This document shows, one piece after another, positions 12,481 to 22,773 of a stretch of 64,000 bases of DNA (the stretch's first letter is position 1; each line of letters begins with the position of its first letter). The notes under the pieces were generated by a model that searched no databases, was not told the DNA's origin, and saw nothing but the letters and a program-made list of their open reading frames with translations. Location of the stretch: the NCBI GenBank assembly GCA_028753945.1, contig JAPNXP010000002.1:1054001-1118000 (forward strand). Reading direction: 5' to 3'. Made by a program: the position numbers and the translations under genes. This DNA comes from Hexactinellida sp. DTS-2022. Lineage: Eukaryota; Porifera; Hexactinellida.

Positions 12481-12642
12481 TTATAGCTGTGCCGACTGCT
12501 TTATCACTTGGTTGATCAATGACTAATCGTGCCTCCACGAGAATATGCTGTATGCACAGCCATGCATGGGCTAATTAGTACTATAGTAATATGTAATAGT
12601 AATTATATTAGTAACAATTAGATTTTAGAAGTAATAGTAATA

Positions 12643-12827
12643 CAGTCGACTCCGCTTAATAGAGCCACCTCGGGACCAGGTTGTTTTGACCCGATTAAGC
12701 GGAGAAACCGATTAACCGAAAATATTGTAAGCCAAACTGTATTTCTGTCCTATAAATCCTGTGAAATTTTGACCCGATTAAGCAGAGAATCCGATTAACC
12801 GGTGGCTCTATTAAGTGGAGTTGACTG
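12643..12827. mobile_element. Tigger/pogo-type miniature element
   Basis: The termini 'CAGTCGACTCCGCTTAATAG' and 'CTATTAAGTGGAGTTGACTG' are inverted repeats, flanked on both sides by TA. Internal 'gacccgattaagcggaga' blocks repeat. There is no coding capacity. CTCCGCTTAATAGAG-type ends and TA duplication are typical of non-autonomous pogo/Tigger elements. Confidence 0.85.
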
Positions 12828-13342
12828 TAGTAATAAGTAATAGTGTTTCAAATAGGATGTAATTGTAATAATAATAGTAATAGGAAGAAATAGAAGTAAT
12901 AGTAATAGTGTTATGATCTAGTTAGATTATATTAGTACAGTGTTAGTTTGATGTTGTTAACCAACCTTAGTTCATTTAGTTAGTTAGTTACTTAGTACCA
13001 CATGTTCTTATAGGTTTGTATTCACTTACTGTCACCACTTATATTCTGTATTTCTTTGCGATTTATTATAACTACTATCAGTTGGTTCCAGTCTGTTTAC
13101 GAGGCAAACGTAAACCCTTTAGTTGTAACAATAGTAATATATTACATTTTAGAGTAATTGACCCCAGGCCTGTGTACAGCTGATATTTTAGATTTTTCCC
13201 CTCTGGGGGAATAAATATAATACTCTCACTACTCTGTTATACTCCATACTCTGTTATATACTCTCCATACCGGGCCAAAATCAATGAAAATAATCTAACT
13301 CTAGCAAAAAAAGGGGTTATAATTTACACTGAAAATGACATA
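12828..13342. repeat. AGTAAT-rich stretch, otherwise empty
   Basis: Degenerate (AGTAAT/TAATAG)n covers about 12,828-12,925 and also 12,585-12,642 on the other side of the Tigger element, so the element landed inside it. The rest to 13,342 shows nothing recognisable. Confidence 0.55.
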
Positions 13343-13433
13343 CAGTGGATGCCGGTTATAAGCACATCGTCGGGAACTGCACTTAAGATGCTTATATGCG
13401 ATATGTTCTTATAACCGATGTGCTTAAAGTTTA
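13343..13433. mobile_element. Truncated Tigger/pogo-type left end
   Basis: After TA, 'CAGTGGATGCCGGTTATAAG' is a pogo-like terminus. A subterminal inverted match 'cttataaccgatgtgcttaa' follows. No right end is found before the GC-rich segment that begins at about 13,434. Confidence 0.6.
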
Positions 13434-13440
13434 TTGTTGA

Positions 13441-13975
13441 AAAATGGAATTTTTCCGCACGGAGTCCGAGCAAGAGCGGCGGGTAGAGGCGGTGAGGGAC
13501 AGGGAGAACGAGGTGAAGGAGGAGAACCGGCGACTCGGGCTGCAGCTGGCACAGAGTGGGGAGAAGCTGGCGCTGCAGACGAGGCAGATAGAGGAGCTGT
13601 GTCTAAGGAGAACCGCGAGCTGAGGGGGAGTTACAGTTCCCTGGAGGCCCTCTACAAGAACTGCCAGGTTATCGGCAGGAGACACAAGTCGGAGCACACG
13701 CTCCTTCTCTGCCAGGGGAACCGCCTCAAAGCGGACGGGCCTACATAACGAGACTGATGCAGGACCTAGACAGGACTGGCAACGAGCTGTCTCTCTCCCG
13801 GATAACCTGCTCGAACCTAGAGGACCAGGGGTTTGCGAGCTGAGAAGAGGGCCGAGCTGTCTGAGAGGGAGTGTTGTTTCTATAAGAACAAATTGGAAGA
13901 ATGTTCGTACCACAAGTCTAAGCACCACAAGTCTTATAGAGAAGGAGAGAACATCAAAGTATATATCATCTAATA
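13441..13975 (+). pseudogene. GC-rich coiled-coil protein relic
   Basis: Reading the plus strand across three frames gives a continuous-looking charged helix: RTESEQERRVEAVRDREN, then ENRRLGLQLAQSGEKL, a shift near 13,600, KENRELRGSYSSLEALY, a shift near 13,735, MQDLDRTGNELSLSR, another shift, then RAELSERECCFYKNKLEE. The Glu/Arg/Leu spacing suggests a long coiled coil of roughly 170 residues. Base composition is far more GC-rich than its surroundings, as in the Helitron helicase and the segment near 36.9 kb, which hints at a different origin. At least three frameshifts make it non-functional as read. The long minus-strand open frame here is a shadow. No family is recognised; it could be an accessory ORF of a transposon or a captured gene fragment. 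Confidence 0.5.
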
Positions 13976-14065
13976 AAATTAACATAATCTATAATTTGAT
14001 TTAAGGTAGTACGTATTGAGAGTGAATTTAAGGGCCTAGTAGGCCTGGAGCTGAATAATTTTGAT

Positions 14066-14776
14066 GGGTCTGTCACGAAATATTATGTCCGTGTTGTTTA
14101 TGGTCCGAACGGACGTAATCTAGACGAAATATTTCTGACACCGATAGAAAAAGGAGCCGATAAAAGAGGATAAAAATGATAAAAGGGAGAGATAAAAAGG
14201 GTCACTAATTTACAAAAAAGTAGCGCTCTCTCGCTCTCGCTCCTGAAAAATTGGAGCGCGCTCACTTTCCGCTCCTTATTTCTTGTGAACCAAATATGCT
14301 AAATATACAAAAATATTTATTTAATTAATTAATTCTGATTCGTGCTTAAAATCTGAGAAACCTCATGGAAATATAATTAGGTTCATATTATTAAATTATC
14401 TATAAATATTTAATACCAAACTATACGTGCCCTATTAAATATGTTGTAATTGTACATTCTTCATGCTCTAATTTCCAATCTATCGATGTTTCGTGATTAC
14501 TCTATTTTTTAGGTAATTTGTATTGGATTAGTGATATTTGAAAAAGGAGTGCGCTCCAGTAGGCGCGCTATAGCTCTCTTGAAAAATGGAGCGCACTCCT
14601 TTAATGCTTCTCGTATTGAACTCAATAATATATTGCTTATACCCGGAATGAAATAATTAGTCCTGGGGATCAAAATGTAAACCGGGGGAACAAAATGTAA
14701 ACCCGGACCCTTAATGTATGAAATATTTGGCCGGAGTTAATATTTGTCCGGACGGACCAAATATTTCGTGACAGCC
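14066..14776. mobile_element. 711-bp element with TGTCACGAAATATT termini
   Basis: The left end 'TGTCACGAAATATTATGTCC' and the right end 'GGACCAAATATTTCGTGACA' are inverted repeats. Inside are facing GAGCGC-rich blocks (about 14,222-14,275 and 14,552-14,600). No transposase is seen. A piece of its interior ('tcgtgattactctatt') recurs at 63,604-63,668. Confidence 0.6.
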
Positions 14777-14908
14777 ATACCTATTTGACAATTCCATACA
14801 CGACAAAACAGATTTTATTTATTTTGTACCTATATATATTTTGTACATCATAAAGTTACTTTATGTGCTTTTCTACTTTTGCGACTCACTACAAATTTAC
14901 TGTCACGA

Positions 14909-15290
14909 CTAATAACCATACTGCTGTTGTCTTTTATTCTCAACACATGAAAAATTACTTATCAGAAATTTCCTAAGTTCAGTATGATGGGACATTTTAT
15001 ACAGTTCCAACCCAATTCTCCCAATTATGGACAGTATTCGTGGTAATTGATCGACATGCACTCCCAGGCATACATTGTTTAAGCGCTCTTGAATCAATTG
15101 ACTGCTCTTGGTTAATTGTGTATCCTAGTTTTTCAAGGGCTCTCAGTACATTAATGTTCTCTCGGTACAATTCAGTGATATTTAAACTATTAGCTATATG
15201 GGGTCTATATACAATAATACTTTTTTCTATCCCCTTGTTTCTTTTGCACTTAAGATTATTTATTTTGTATTTCACCACATCCATATCCAT
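14909..15290 (-). pseudogene. Unidentified ORF downstream of a recombinase-like relic
   Basis: A minus-strand frame of 97 codons (start near 15,290) runs into a second frame of 62 codons after a shift near 15,090. The protein is Lys/Asn/Ile-rich with segments such as KSIIVYRPHIANSLNITELY and NVLRALEKLGYTINQEQS, a plausible natural composition rather than repeat translation. It lies on the same strand and downstream of the zinc-finger/recombinase-like relic at 15,643-16,282, so it may be the later part of the same element. No family is recognised and no catalytic motif is seen. Confidence 0.35.
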
Positions 15291-15642
15291 AGATATTTCT
15301 CATCTATTATGCAATTCCCATTATTTGTTTGTCTACAATTATTTCTCTGTGTTCATAATGTAACTTTTTCATTTCCAATTATTTATCTTTTTTACTCTCT
15401 TGTTCTTTATTTTTGCTCACAATTTGTCTTACATGTAATGCATAAAATTATTTTTTGAATTTCTGTTCCTTTATTATTCTTGTTTTCAGGTGTTATTTGT
15501 TGTTCGTTTGTTTTCTTTTTTGTTCTCCTTCAAAGTACATTTCTATGCTTTTCAACTCGTGTATTTTCTCTTCATTGTTAAGTGCTTTATATTCGTAGTA
15601 GTAATATAACCCCCAGTATTTCTTCCTGAATGTTGATTTGGT

Positions 15643-16282
15643 TTGGTTTTTAGAACTTCATCTAAAAATCTTTCTGGATTTATTAATGACATTCCCTCCT
15701 TACCATCGATGCTACAGTATACATGTTGGCTACTGTAACTTTCGTTTTTTCTTTTCTCCAGACATCCATTTCGTAAAATCTCTTTGGAAGGTTGTACTTC
15801 TTGTGATTTCTTCTACAATATCTTCGCCTGGTAACTTAGGAATGAAGTTGCGACAAACTGAATCTTCCTTTTCGATGGAATTTCCTGTTGTACTATTCCC
15901 AAATAATGTCTCTTCTAAATATAATTCCGCTTTTCTTCCCATGCTGTCTATGAGTGGTTTTTCTGCTTCAATTGGTAAATTATCATTTGCCTCTTTGGTT
16001 TCTTCATAATCGAGTTGTGTCCCAGTTGAACACTCATTCATTTGAATTGATTGACCTTCATCATTTTCAGCGATTATTTCATCTGTCTGTGCTTCCTTGT
16101 TATCGAATTGAATATCAATCTTGGATTGATATTCAAAGAATCTGCTATGAGTTTTCTTCCTTTGCCTAATTTGAAATTTTCTAGTTGACTAGGATTTATT
16201 GTGTTGCGATGTACAGTTTTCAAGGGGCGTACGAGTCTCACAACCTCCTTGTCACACAGTTTAGTTTTTGTTTTGATGCCAT
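15643..16282 (-). pseudogene. Zinc-finger/recombinase N-terminal relic (lineage 3)
   Basis: An ATG at 16,282 opens the frame. After a one-base shift the text LCDKEVVRLVRPLKTVH aligns with the zinc-finger region TLCGKDVIKLRRHLKQCH of the gene at 40,401, although the first Cys and His positions are partly lost here. After a stop and shift near 16,060 it continues with an acidic linker (ATG at 16,041, NECSTGTQLDYEETKEAND) and ends in FQRDFTKWMSGEKKKRKL. That ending resembles the F-x-x-W-L start of the core-binding segment in the other copies. Nearly the same linker occurs on the opposite strand at 17,640-17,810, so the two copies face each other. It is broken by at least two frameshifts. Confidence 0.5.
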
Positions 16283-16670
16283 TTTCGATTCAAAGTATAA
16301 ATAATTATTTCAAGAAATTGGATCTGGATACATTTCTAAGTATTTATACTTAGAATTGAAGCTTCAGATTGATTTGAATGTTGTTTCTATCAATTAATTG
16401 TTGGCTAGATCATTCAAGGAAAAACTATCTGTCGTGATAGGCAAAAGGAAACTCAGAGCAGATTCTCAATATAAAAGAAGTAGCAGAAGCTACGTAAAGT
16501 GAACTTTTAGGAATGAAGGGAAGCAATGCGGTTCTTACATTTTGAAAATGGGTACGTATTTTGAATGTTATATGATTCTGGAATAATTCTACTATACTCA
16601 TAAATGTATTTGTAAAATAATGCGTAGCATGTAACTTAATTAAACAGTATAACCACCATATTAATACAGT

Positions 16671-16796
16671 CAGGGGCGGCGGGAGGGTGGGGCCTGTGCC
16701 CCACCTGAATTTGAGCGTGCCCCACCTGAGGTTGGGCACAGGCCTAAATTAATGTTAGTGTGCCCCACCTAAGGTACCGCGCTAGCGCCGCCACTG
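16671..16796. mobile_element. hAT-type miniature element, TSD AATACAGT
   Basis: 126 bp flanked by identical 8-bp AATACAGT (16,663-16,670 and 16,797-16,804). The termini are CAGGGGCGGCGGGAGG and GCTAGCGCCGCCACTG. The interior repeats 'gtgccccacct' three times. A relative lies at 58,980-59,148. Confidence 0.9.
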
Positions 16797-17098
16797 AATA
16801 CAGTGTATAATTCTGAGATCATTACATATGTAGGATACTCGTTTAAAACCAACATTGGAATAAGTAACTTTAACTGCTTTACAACAAAAATTAATCAACA
16901 ACAATTCAAATAGATACAACAAACATCTCCAAAGAATACATGGAATACAGGCCAGAAGAAAGATGGGGCAAAAGGTTGCAACATAATCGAAAAGGACCAA
17001 GATTGATATTCAATTCAATAACAAGGAAGCACAGACAGATTAAATAATCGCTGAAAATGATGAAGGTCAATCAATTCAAATGAATGAGTGTTCAACTG

Positions 17099-17638
17099 CA
17101 GAGTTGTGGATTTGATTGATATTTCATTCAAATCCAAATCAAATCAAATCAAATCCAAATCAAATCCTTCCAAATCAAATCCAAATCAAATTCAATCCAA
17201 ATCAAATCCATCCAAATCAAATCAAATACAAATCAAATCCATCTAAATCAAATCCAAATGCTACAGAGATAATTAATTGAGATTCGTACTTAGTTAGATA
17301 TAATATAATATAATATAATATATACTACTGAATTATACGGATATTTATTCACGTTAATTCGAACGCCAGCCAACAAAATCTGTTCGAATTACCCAAAATT
17401 ACGATTTACGAGTCCAATGTTAGTGTATTATCATCAATATCATATGTATTACATATTGTATAGTACGTAAATAAAATTTTAAAAAGGATTTGACTCAAAC
17501 ATTAAATCAAATCCAAATCAAATCAAATAATAGTCAATCAAATCCAAATCAAATCAAATCATTTTCCTTTTAAAATGCATCAAATCCATCCAAATCAAAT
17601 CCAAATCAAATCCAAATCAAATCAAATCCACAACTCTG
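17099..17638. mobile_element. hAT-type element, TSD TTCAACTG, interrupting the recombinase
   Basis: 540 bp with termini CAGAGTTGTGGATTTG / CAAATCCACAACTCTG (imperfect inside) and an identical 8-bp duplication TTCAACTG on both sides (17,091-17,098; 17,639-17,646). Removing one copy rejoins 'gagtgttcaactgggacac', which matches the uninterrupted sister copy at 16,020-16,035. The interior is two arrays of (AAATCAAATCC)n and a (TATAA)n run. Confidence 0.95.
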
Positions 17639-18234
17639 TTCAACTGGGACACAACTCGATTATGAAGAAACCAAAGAGGCAAATGATAATTTACCGATTG
17701 AAGCAGAAAAACCACTCATAGACAGCATGGGAAGAAAAGCGGAATTATATTTAGAAGAGACATTATTTGGGAATAGTACAACAGGAAATTCCATTGAACA
17801 GGAAAATTCAGTTTCGCTACTTTACTCCAGGATCAAGAATCGAAGAGGACCATTTTCTAACACATGACGAAGTTCCAGAAAGATTAATTGTTCAGAAACA
17901 ATCGAACATAACGAAATTGATGTTTCAAGTGATCACTTGCTGCAGGATTTAGATTTTTGGCTGACATCAATGGATGGTGGGTGTTATACCAACGACACTA
18001 CAAAAAAGCTTGCATGGTAATAAAAACACTTCTACGCAATCTAAAGATGCACGAAATCATCGACCCAATCAAAGTGTGCGAGTATTTTGCACGAAACAAA
18101 ATGATGAAGGAGTGTGTGTTGCAAGTACAAGTGTGTACTTGAGATATTTTTAATCCTTTATTTCTTTTTTCATGAAAGCAATCCCTCATGCTTTCTTCTG
18201 AAAAATACAGAGACTTAGAGCAAAGGATTTCAAG

Positions 18235-18490
18235 GTAATTTACATATATTTCTACGTATATTGTATACGCATATTGCAGTCAATTCGCGTTTCCGTTCAA
18301 AACGCGTAGGCATTAGTAAACTTAAAACGTGAAATAGCTGAAAGATCTACTTTCACACGATATTGCTTGAGCGTAAGGATTGGTAGGGCCATCTTGGCAT
18401 ATTTGTGTTAGCTTCTATGGAGAATAGACAATTATTGGAAGTGACATGGCCTTACCAGCCCTACCGGAGCCTACGACTATGAAAATGAAC
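18235..18490. other. Gap between recombinase exons, nothing recognised
   Basis: Starts at a plausible splice donor. It lacks the first half of the catalytic domain present in the 33.7 kb copy, so this is an intron plus a deletion or replacement. Confidence 0.4.
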
Positions 18491-18777
18491 GGAATTCAAG
18501 AAAAAAATCACATCTACGGGTTCAAGGAAAGCAGCAGCAACGTTTATTGCAAAAACCAACCCGAATAAGTCACAGATCGTTGCTGATTTCATGCAGCATC
18601 AGCATAATACTTCTGAAAAATATTACAGACAGTTAGGAGGCGGAGATCACCTTATTGAAGGATATGAAGAAATTGGGAAAATTGAGAAAAGTACAACAAG
18701 TCAAAATGTATAATTGCATCATTATATCTTCATATTGTAACTTGTTCACAAATGAGATTTTGATACGAAATAAGACA

Positions 18778-19040
18778 TACCGTATTTCCCCGAATAAGCG
18801 CCCGGCGCTTATTGTTTTCGTGGGCCAAAATTATCCTGAAATTTTTGTGAAAAATCCAGAATATAATATTTAGGTCGGTTCTAATAGTTTCCACCAACAG
18901 TATACCTACCGAAGTTGCCAAAATCAATGGAATTACATTACAGTGATCAACTAATGTGCATAAATTTTATCATACCAATGTCATTTTTATTGACCCGGCG
19001 CTTATTCAAGCCATCGGCGCTTATTCGGGGAAATACGGTA
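18778..19040. mobile_element. Miniature element with CCGTATTTCCCCGAATAAGC ends
   Basis: A perfect inverted pair: 'ccgtatttccccgaataagc' at the left and 'gcttattcggggaaatacgg' at the right, flanked by TA. GGCGCTTATT repeats lie subterminally. There is no coding capacity. Confidence 0.9.
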
Positions 19041-19092
19041 GTTTATATACGTATATGCTGCGTGAAGGGGTAGGGAGTTAGAAAACGATATA

Positions 19093-19279
19093 CAGTCGAA
19101 ACCGGTTTATTCTAACTCGGGTTATTCTAACTTATCGGTTTATTCTAACTATTAGGGATGCAATCTTTTGTAAGAAATTCCAACTTTACTAATATTTTTC
19201 ATCGGTTTTTTCTAACTATCGGTTTTTTCTTACTATTTTTATCTGAAAAGAAATGGTTAGAAAAAACCGGTTTCAACTG
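19093..19279. mobile_element. Tigger/pogo-type miniature element
   Basis: CAGTCGAAACCGGTTTATTC and the inverted end 'gaaaaaaccggtttcaactg' lie between TA dinucleotides. Internal 'cggtttattctaac' blocks repeat. Confidence 0.85.
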
Positions 19280-19300
19280 TAATTCTAAAATCTTAACAAA

Positions 19301-19781
19301 TCTATACTATTAAAGGCTGGGTGTATGTGTGTATGTTCCGAGTTAATTGAAGAAACTGGACGCTTTCCAAATGTGATTTTTGACATATGTGGTTAACTTT
19401 TGGCACCCGCCAACAAGTTGAGGTTTCCACTCGAAATTTCTCAAAACTCGACAAGTGTTGACGTCTTGTCACATTTCGAGAACCCTGAAAATTGACTTAA
19501 TCGCACATAATTCGCGTCCTCTAAGAGATAAAAATCTGAAAATTTAATAGAACATGTACATTAATGATGCGGACACGTTGGTACACCAGATCACCACTAT
19601 GCTAACTCATTATCGCATGATGACGTAATCATTAAAATTTAACATTGTTATATTTGACTATTTAGGCCTTTTTACGCTTTATAATCAATATTAGGAGTAT
19701 ATAAACCACACATCAACCGCGAAGCGGTTGGTGTGTGGTGTGTTCTGCCGCGAAGCGACCTAGCAAGCGAAGCGCGCTAGT
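19301..19781 (+). mobile_element. Non-autonomous Helitron
   Basis: The 5' end is TCTATACTATTAAAGGCTGG after an A. The 3' end is CTAGT before a T, preceded by a CTAGC...GCTAG stem and a second hairpin (CCACACA...ACCGCGAAGCGGT...TGTGTGG, 19,706-19,739). This is the expected Helitron signature: 5' TC, 3' hairpin plus CTRRT, insertion between A and T. A second copy lies at 53,950-54,204 and a 3' end only at 33,556-33,632. Confidence 0.85.
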
Positions 19782-19791
19782 TATAATAATA

Positions 19792-19849
19792 TACCAAAGC
19801 ACTAAGATTAGAACTGGGCGACTATACTATAATATAGTCGGCACAGTAT
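19792..19849. repeat. 62-bp palindrome module, reversed copy
   Basis: Carries ACTATACTATAATATAGT, one mismatch from the consensus palindrome. It starts 10 bp after the Helitron end. Confidence 0.8.
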
Positions 19850-19999
19850 ATAACAAAATATTCATAATAATACATATGACGTATCATCAAATGATTCATT
19901 TTTACCTGGGCTATCTTCCACTATGTTTAGGACAGAAAAACTGCAAACGGTGTCTAATTATATGACTCAGCGTTTTCAGGACGTACCAGCGAGGAACTG

Positions 20000-20595
20000 G
20001 ATGTTCAACTAGTACTGTTATATGCCACTAACGAACCCTCTCACAGAGTCACAGTTACTGTTATGTCAATACAACAACAACGTGGTGGAGCAGACTGTGG
20101 AGTTTTGCTGCAGCTGTCTGCCTCGCGATAGCGTCGGGATGATTCCGTTAATAATCGGTGGCGCCAATCGAATATGCGCAAACATTTGCGAATAGAAATG
20201 AAACTTTGGAACCTTTCCCCACCATCAGAGTACCTAAACCACAAGGCATCATGACAATGCAGAAATCTGACACCACTAACATAGAAATCTGGTGCCTATG
20301 TAGGTTACCCCAATTTGCTTGCAGAAATATGGTCGAATGCACTAAGTGCAAAAAATGGCTTCACAAGCCATGTGTTGATTTTCTAGACCAGGGTTTTTTT
20401 TAAGGTTGAGACCTTGGTGTAATTCAGCAGCGGCCGTGGTGTAACTCAACACTGTAGCAGCTGCGGCCGACCGGAATCGTGGTGTAACTTCCCAAAATCT
20501 TGGTGGCATTTTGCCACCAAGAAGACCCTTAAAAAAACCCTGTTCTAGACAACACTGAGCAAATAATGTTGTTCACTTGCCCTATTTGCAATTAA
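20000..20595 (+). pseudogene. Ulp1-like protease tail plus PHD finger, split by a hAT insertion
   Basis: SIQQQRGGADCGVL at about 20,067-20,110 matches the Q...DCG catalytic Cys block of Ulp1/SENP-type C48 proteases. After a one-base shift the text AAAVCLAIASG and then RKHLRIEMKLWN follows, as in that domain's C-terminus. A PHD finger comes next, with the C-x-C pair WCLCR, C-x2-C ECTKCKKW, and H-x4-C LHKPC. A 154-bp hAT miniature element (20,389-20,542) is then inserted, and beyond it TCPICN and a stop at 20,595 complete the C4HC3 pattern. Ulp1 plus PHD pairs are common in animal DNA-transposon proteins, so this is probably a transposon gene, not a host desumoylase. There are two or more frameshifts as well as the insertion. 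The His of the protease triad lies outside the surviving part. Confidence 0.7.
20389..20542. mobile_element. hAT-type miniature element, TSD TTCTAGAC, inside the PHD finger
   Basis: CAGGGTTTTTTTTAAGG / CCTTAAAAAAACCCTG-like ends with exact 8-bp TTCTAGAC on both sides (20,381-20,388; 20,543-20,550). Removing it plus one target copy restores the PHD reading frame between its sixth and seventh ligands. Confidence 0.95.
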
Positions 20596-21370
20596 ATTTA
20601 TATTTCATCTTTTGTCATTACGTAATTCATAATATTATATCACTTTATAACTAATATTGAGATTTCATTACTAATTAAACTTAGAATCATTTGTGCATTT
20701 AAAATAGCTAAAAAATATCTAGTATTAAAGAAACGTTCTCTACTCGCATATATGTTATTTGCGTGGAGATCCGTCTTAGTACAGATAAAATCTGTTCACA
20801 AGCTTGTGAGTTGATCTTTTTGATATTTCGCTTTGAATTGACTTCATTGAGTATGATGGACTACATTTATGGTTCACAGAGTGAAACCTATCAACTAAAA
20901 CGCAGTGTCGCGAAATAGTGCAGGGTCCCTAAACAAAGAACAATATTTAGTCAATTTATTAAGTATAGTGGCATTCGAATTAATTATCTAAATGTTACCT
21001 CATTAGACATGTAGTATGCAAATTGCACGCAATATCATAAATTATAATCTTTGGAGGTTTTTTGAAAAAACTGATAAGCATGTTATATACTATAACCGTG
21101 GACTCTCTCGTTCTCTTAAAATCTCAAAACCATAGCAAATCTTGTGTTGACATGTAAGAACTAGCATTCCTGGAGAGAATTTATTGTGTTTTGGGGTAGA
21201 TCTTTGAACATAGAAAGTTGCATCTGCTTTTCCAATCTCATATTTTGGTAATCAATAGAATAAAATTTGCTCTCAAAATCAATTCAAATTAGAACACATT
21301 TATAAAGTTAAGTGTAAATAAATCTAACACATCAGTATTAATTAGTAATGTGTGCATTTTATTGTTGTTA
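20596..21370. other. No recognisable feature
   Basis: AT-rich sequence with no open frame of note, no inverted termini and no match to other parts of the window that I could see. Confidence 0.5.
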
Positions 21371-21456
21371 CAGTACATATGTATTGGATATAGTGATATT
21401 GGTGGGGATTTGGGGATAAATTATCACTATTATCCAATATATCACTATATCCATCC

Positions 21457-21926
21457 CATAGGCGGCGGAAGCACTGCGAGCACTGCGAGCATGCGAGCAC
21501 CTATATTTTCTCAGAAAATTTGGACCTAATTATTTTTAAGGGCATCAACTGCATTTATAACACCAGTGATCAGAATATTCAGATATTCTATTTGGGTTTA
21601 ATAGATACAGTAGACTCCGCTTAATAGAGCAACTGGTTAATCGGATCAACCTGACTAATCGGGTCACTTGGCTAGAAACAGAAACATTTAAATAGCGTTA
21701 AATTACTCCGGTTAATCGGGCCAACACCTTTATTCCGCTTAATCGGCTCAAAATGGCCTGGTCCCGACTCCCGATGTGACCCTATTAAGCGGGGTAAACT
21801 GTAAATTCTGTAATTATGTACTATATTAATAATCACTTAGTCAGCTATTATTTGGGCCTATTTTTTGTTTTTTGGGCCTAAATGAGGAGTGCTCGCACCT
21901 ACATCTAAATGCTTCCGCCGCCACTG
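21457..21926. mobile_element. hAT-type element, TSD ATCCATCC (middle level)
   Basis: Termini CATAGGCGGCGGAAGCA and TGCTTCCGCCGCCACTG with exact 8-bp ATCCATCC on both sides (21,449-21,456; 21,927-21,934). The interior carries 'gcgagcac' repeats. Confidence 0.92.
21608..21801. mobile_element. Tigger/pogo-type miniature element (inner level)
   Basis: CAGTAGACTCCGCTTAATAG ... 'ctattaagcggggtaaactg' between TA dinucleotides. Same family as 12,643-12,827. Confidence 0.85.
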
Positions 21927-22070
21927 ATCCATCCATTATGTACTGTAGTAGGTGAGTGATTAGATTAACAAGATACAAATGTATTTCACCAGTATACGTA
22001 TATTTTGGTACTTGTAACTTGTTGTAAGGTATTTAAATCTATAAGAATTCATTTAAAACACATTACATAC

Positions 22071-22750
22071 TTGTAGTGGACCGGAAAGGCTGGAAAATAG
22101 TTGAAGTAGTCATTAGTTTCAGACGAATACTCAACAAGTTTTTTTGTAGGATGTTTAAACAGAGCATCAATTTTCCTTAGAATTATTGTCAAAAGTGGTT
22201 GAATAATAAGATGCAAAGACACATTTTTTTCCTCATTTACTTTTGGAGGAAGCGAGTCAAAGAGCAGTTGGACGGAGTTTATCTTGATGAATATTTGGTG
22301 GAGATCGTTAGTGGAAAGAAATTCTCCATTTGATAATTTGACTAAAAGTATTCGCTCTGTTTTCGTTAGTAAAGAAAATTGGAATATTCCAGATAATGGA
22401 GATGAATAACTTAGTCGAGTTAAAACAGCATTCACACCAAGATAAGTTTCATTAATTTTAATCCAACCATTGCACTCCACAGTGGTGTATAAAATAAAAT
22501 TAACAAACTCTTCAACCGCGATACAAGTTAAAGTCACTAGAACAATAGCCAACTATGACTGAGAAATACCTATTTTATAATCTGGACAAACCTTAAATAC
22601 CCACGAAGTGTGTTTCTCGATGAAGTCATGAATTCGCTATACTCATAGAGTGTGTCGTAATGTAGGAAGTAGCGGTTATTGATATTAAGTAGTAGACAGG
22701 ATCTCCCGTCGAAAGATGCTTTACAGCTGCATGAGCCATTGCATACAGAA
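22071..22750 (-). CDS. Candidate two-exon gene fragment with an EGF-like motif
   Basis: Exon 22,605-22,750 (after a TTCTATAG-type acceptor) encodes SVCNGSCSCKASFDGRSC, with four closely spaced Cys as in the second half of an EGF-like domain, then LLLNINNRYFLHYDTLYEY. A GTGGGT donor at 22,604 and a TTCTAG acceptor at 22,537 define a 68-bp intron that joins the frame to exon 22,071-22,536. That exon is 155 codons with no stop, VECNGWIKINETYLGVNAVL through NYFPAFPVHYK, and ends at a GTATGT donor. The composition is that of a secreted or extracellular protein; no named domain is recognised in the second exon. No start codon or stop is included, so upstream and downstream exons would be needed. 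A hairpin repeat (22,774-22,886) sits directly upstream. It may be a host gene or a decayed copy of one. Confidence 0.45.
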
Positions 22751-22773
22751 CTATAGACTATAGAATAATAAGG

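Larger units (their letters stand above)
16990..18720 (+). pseudogene. Crypton-like tyrosine recombinase, broken copy (lineage 3)
   Basis: Homology to the family starts abruptly at about 16,995. It continues after the inserted element (17,099-17,638) with the acidic linker (YEETKEANDNLPIEAEKPL), then the core-binding segment LQDLDFWLTSMDGGCYTND at about 17,940-17,995 and KYRDLEQRISR ending at a GTAATT donor (18,234/18,235). The C-terminal catalytic part resumes at about 18,505: TSTGSRKAAATFI (second catalytic Arg in a T-x-S-R context instead of H-x-x-R), FMQHQHNTSEKYYRQLGGG with the presumed nucleophile Tyr, and GYEEIGKIEK. The first half of the catalytic domain, including the first Arg, is missing, and the frame is broken repeatedly. 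It is dead as read. The 32-34 kb copy shows the same order of parts. Confidence 0.65.
21371..21945. mobile_element. Outer element of a three-level nest
   Basis: The ends CAGTACATATGTATTGGATA and 'tatcc...cattatgtactg' lie between TA dinucleotides. The right arm 'tatcactatatcc' is split by the next element. A fragment of the same family is at 30,457-30,528. Confidence 0.7.

Noticed and set aside
13431-13985. 184-codon minus-strand open frame
   Set aside because: It is the antisense of the charged coiled-coil segment. GC-rich codons lack stops on the complement.
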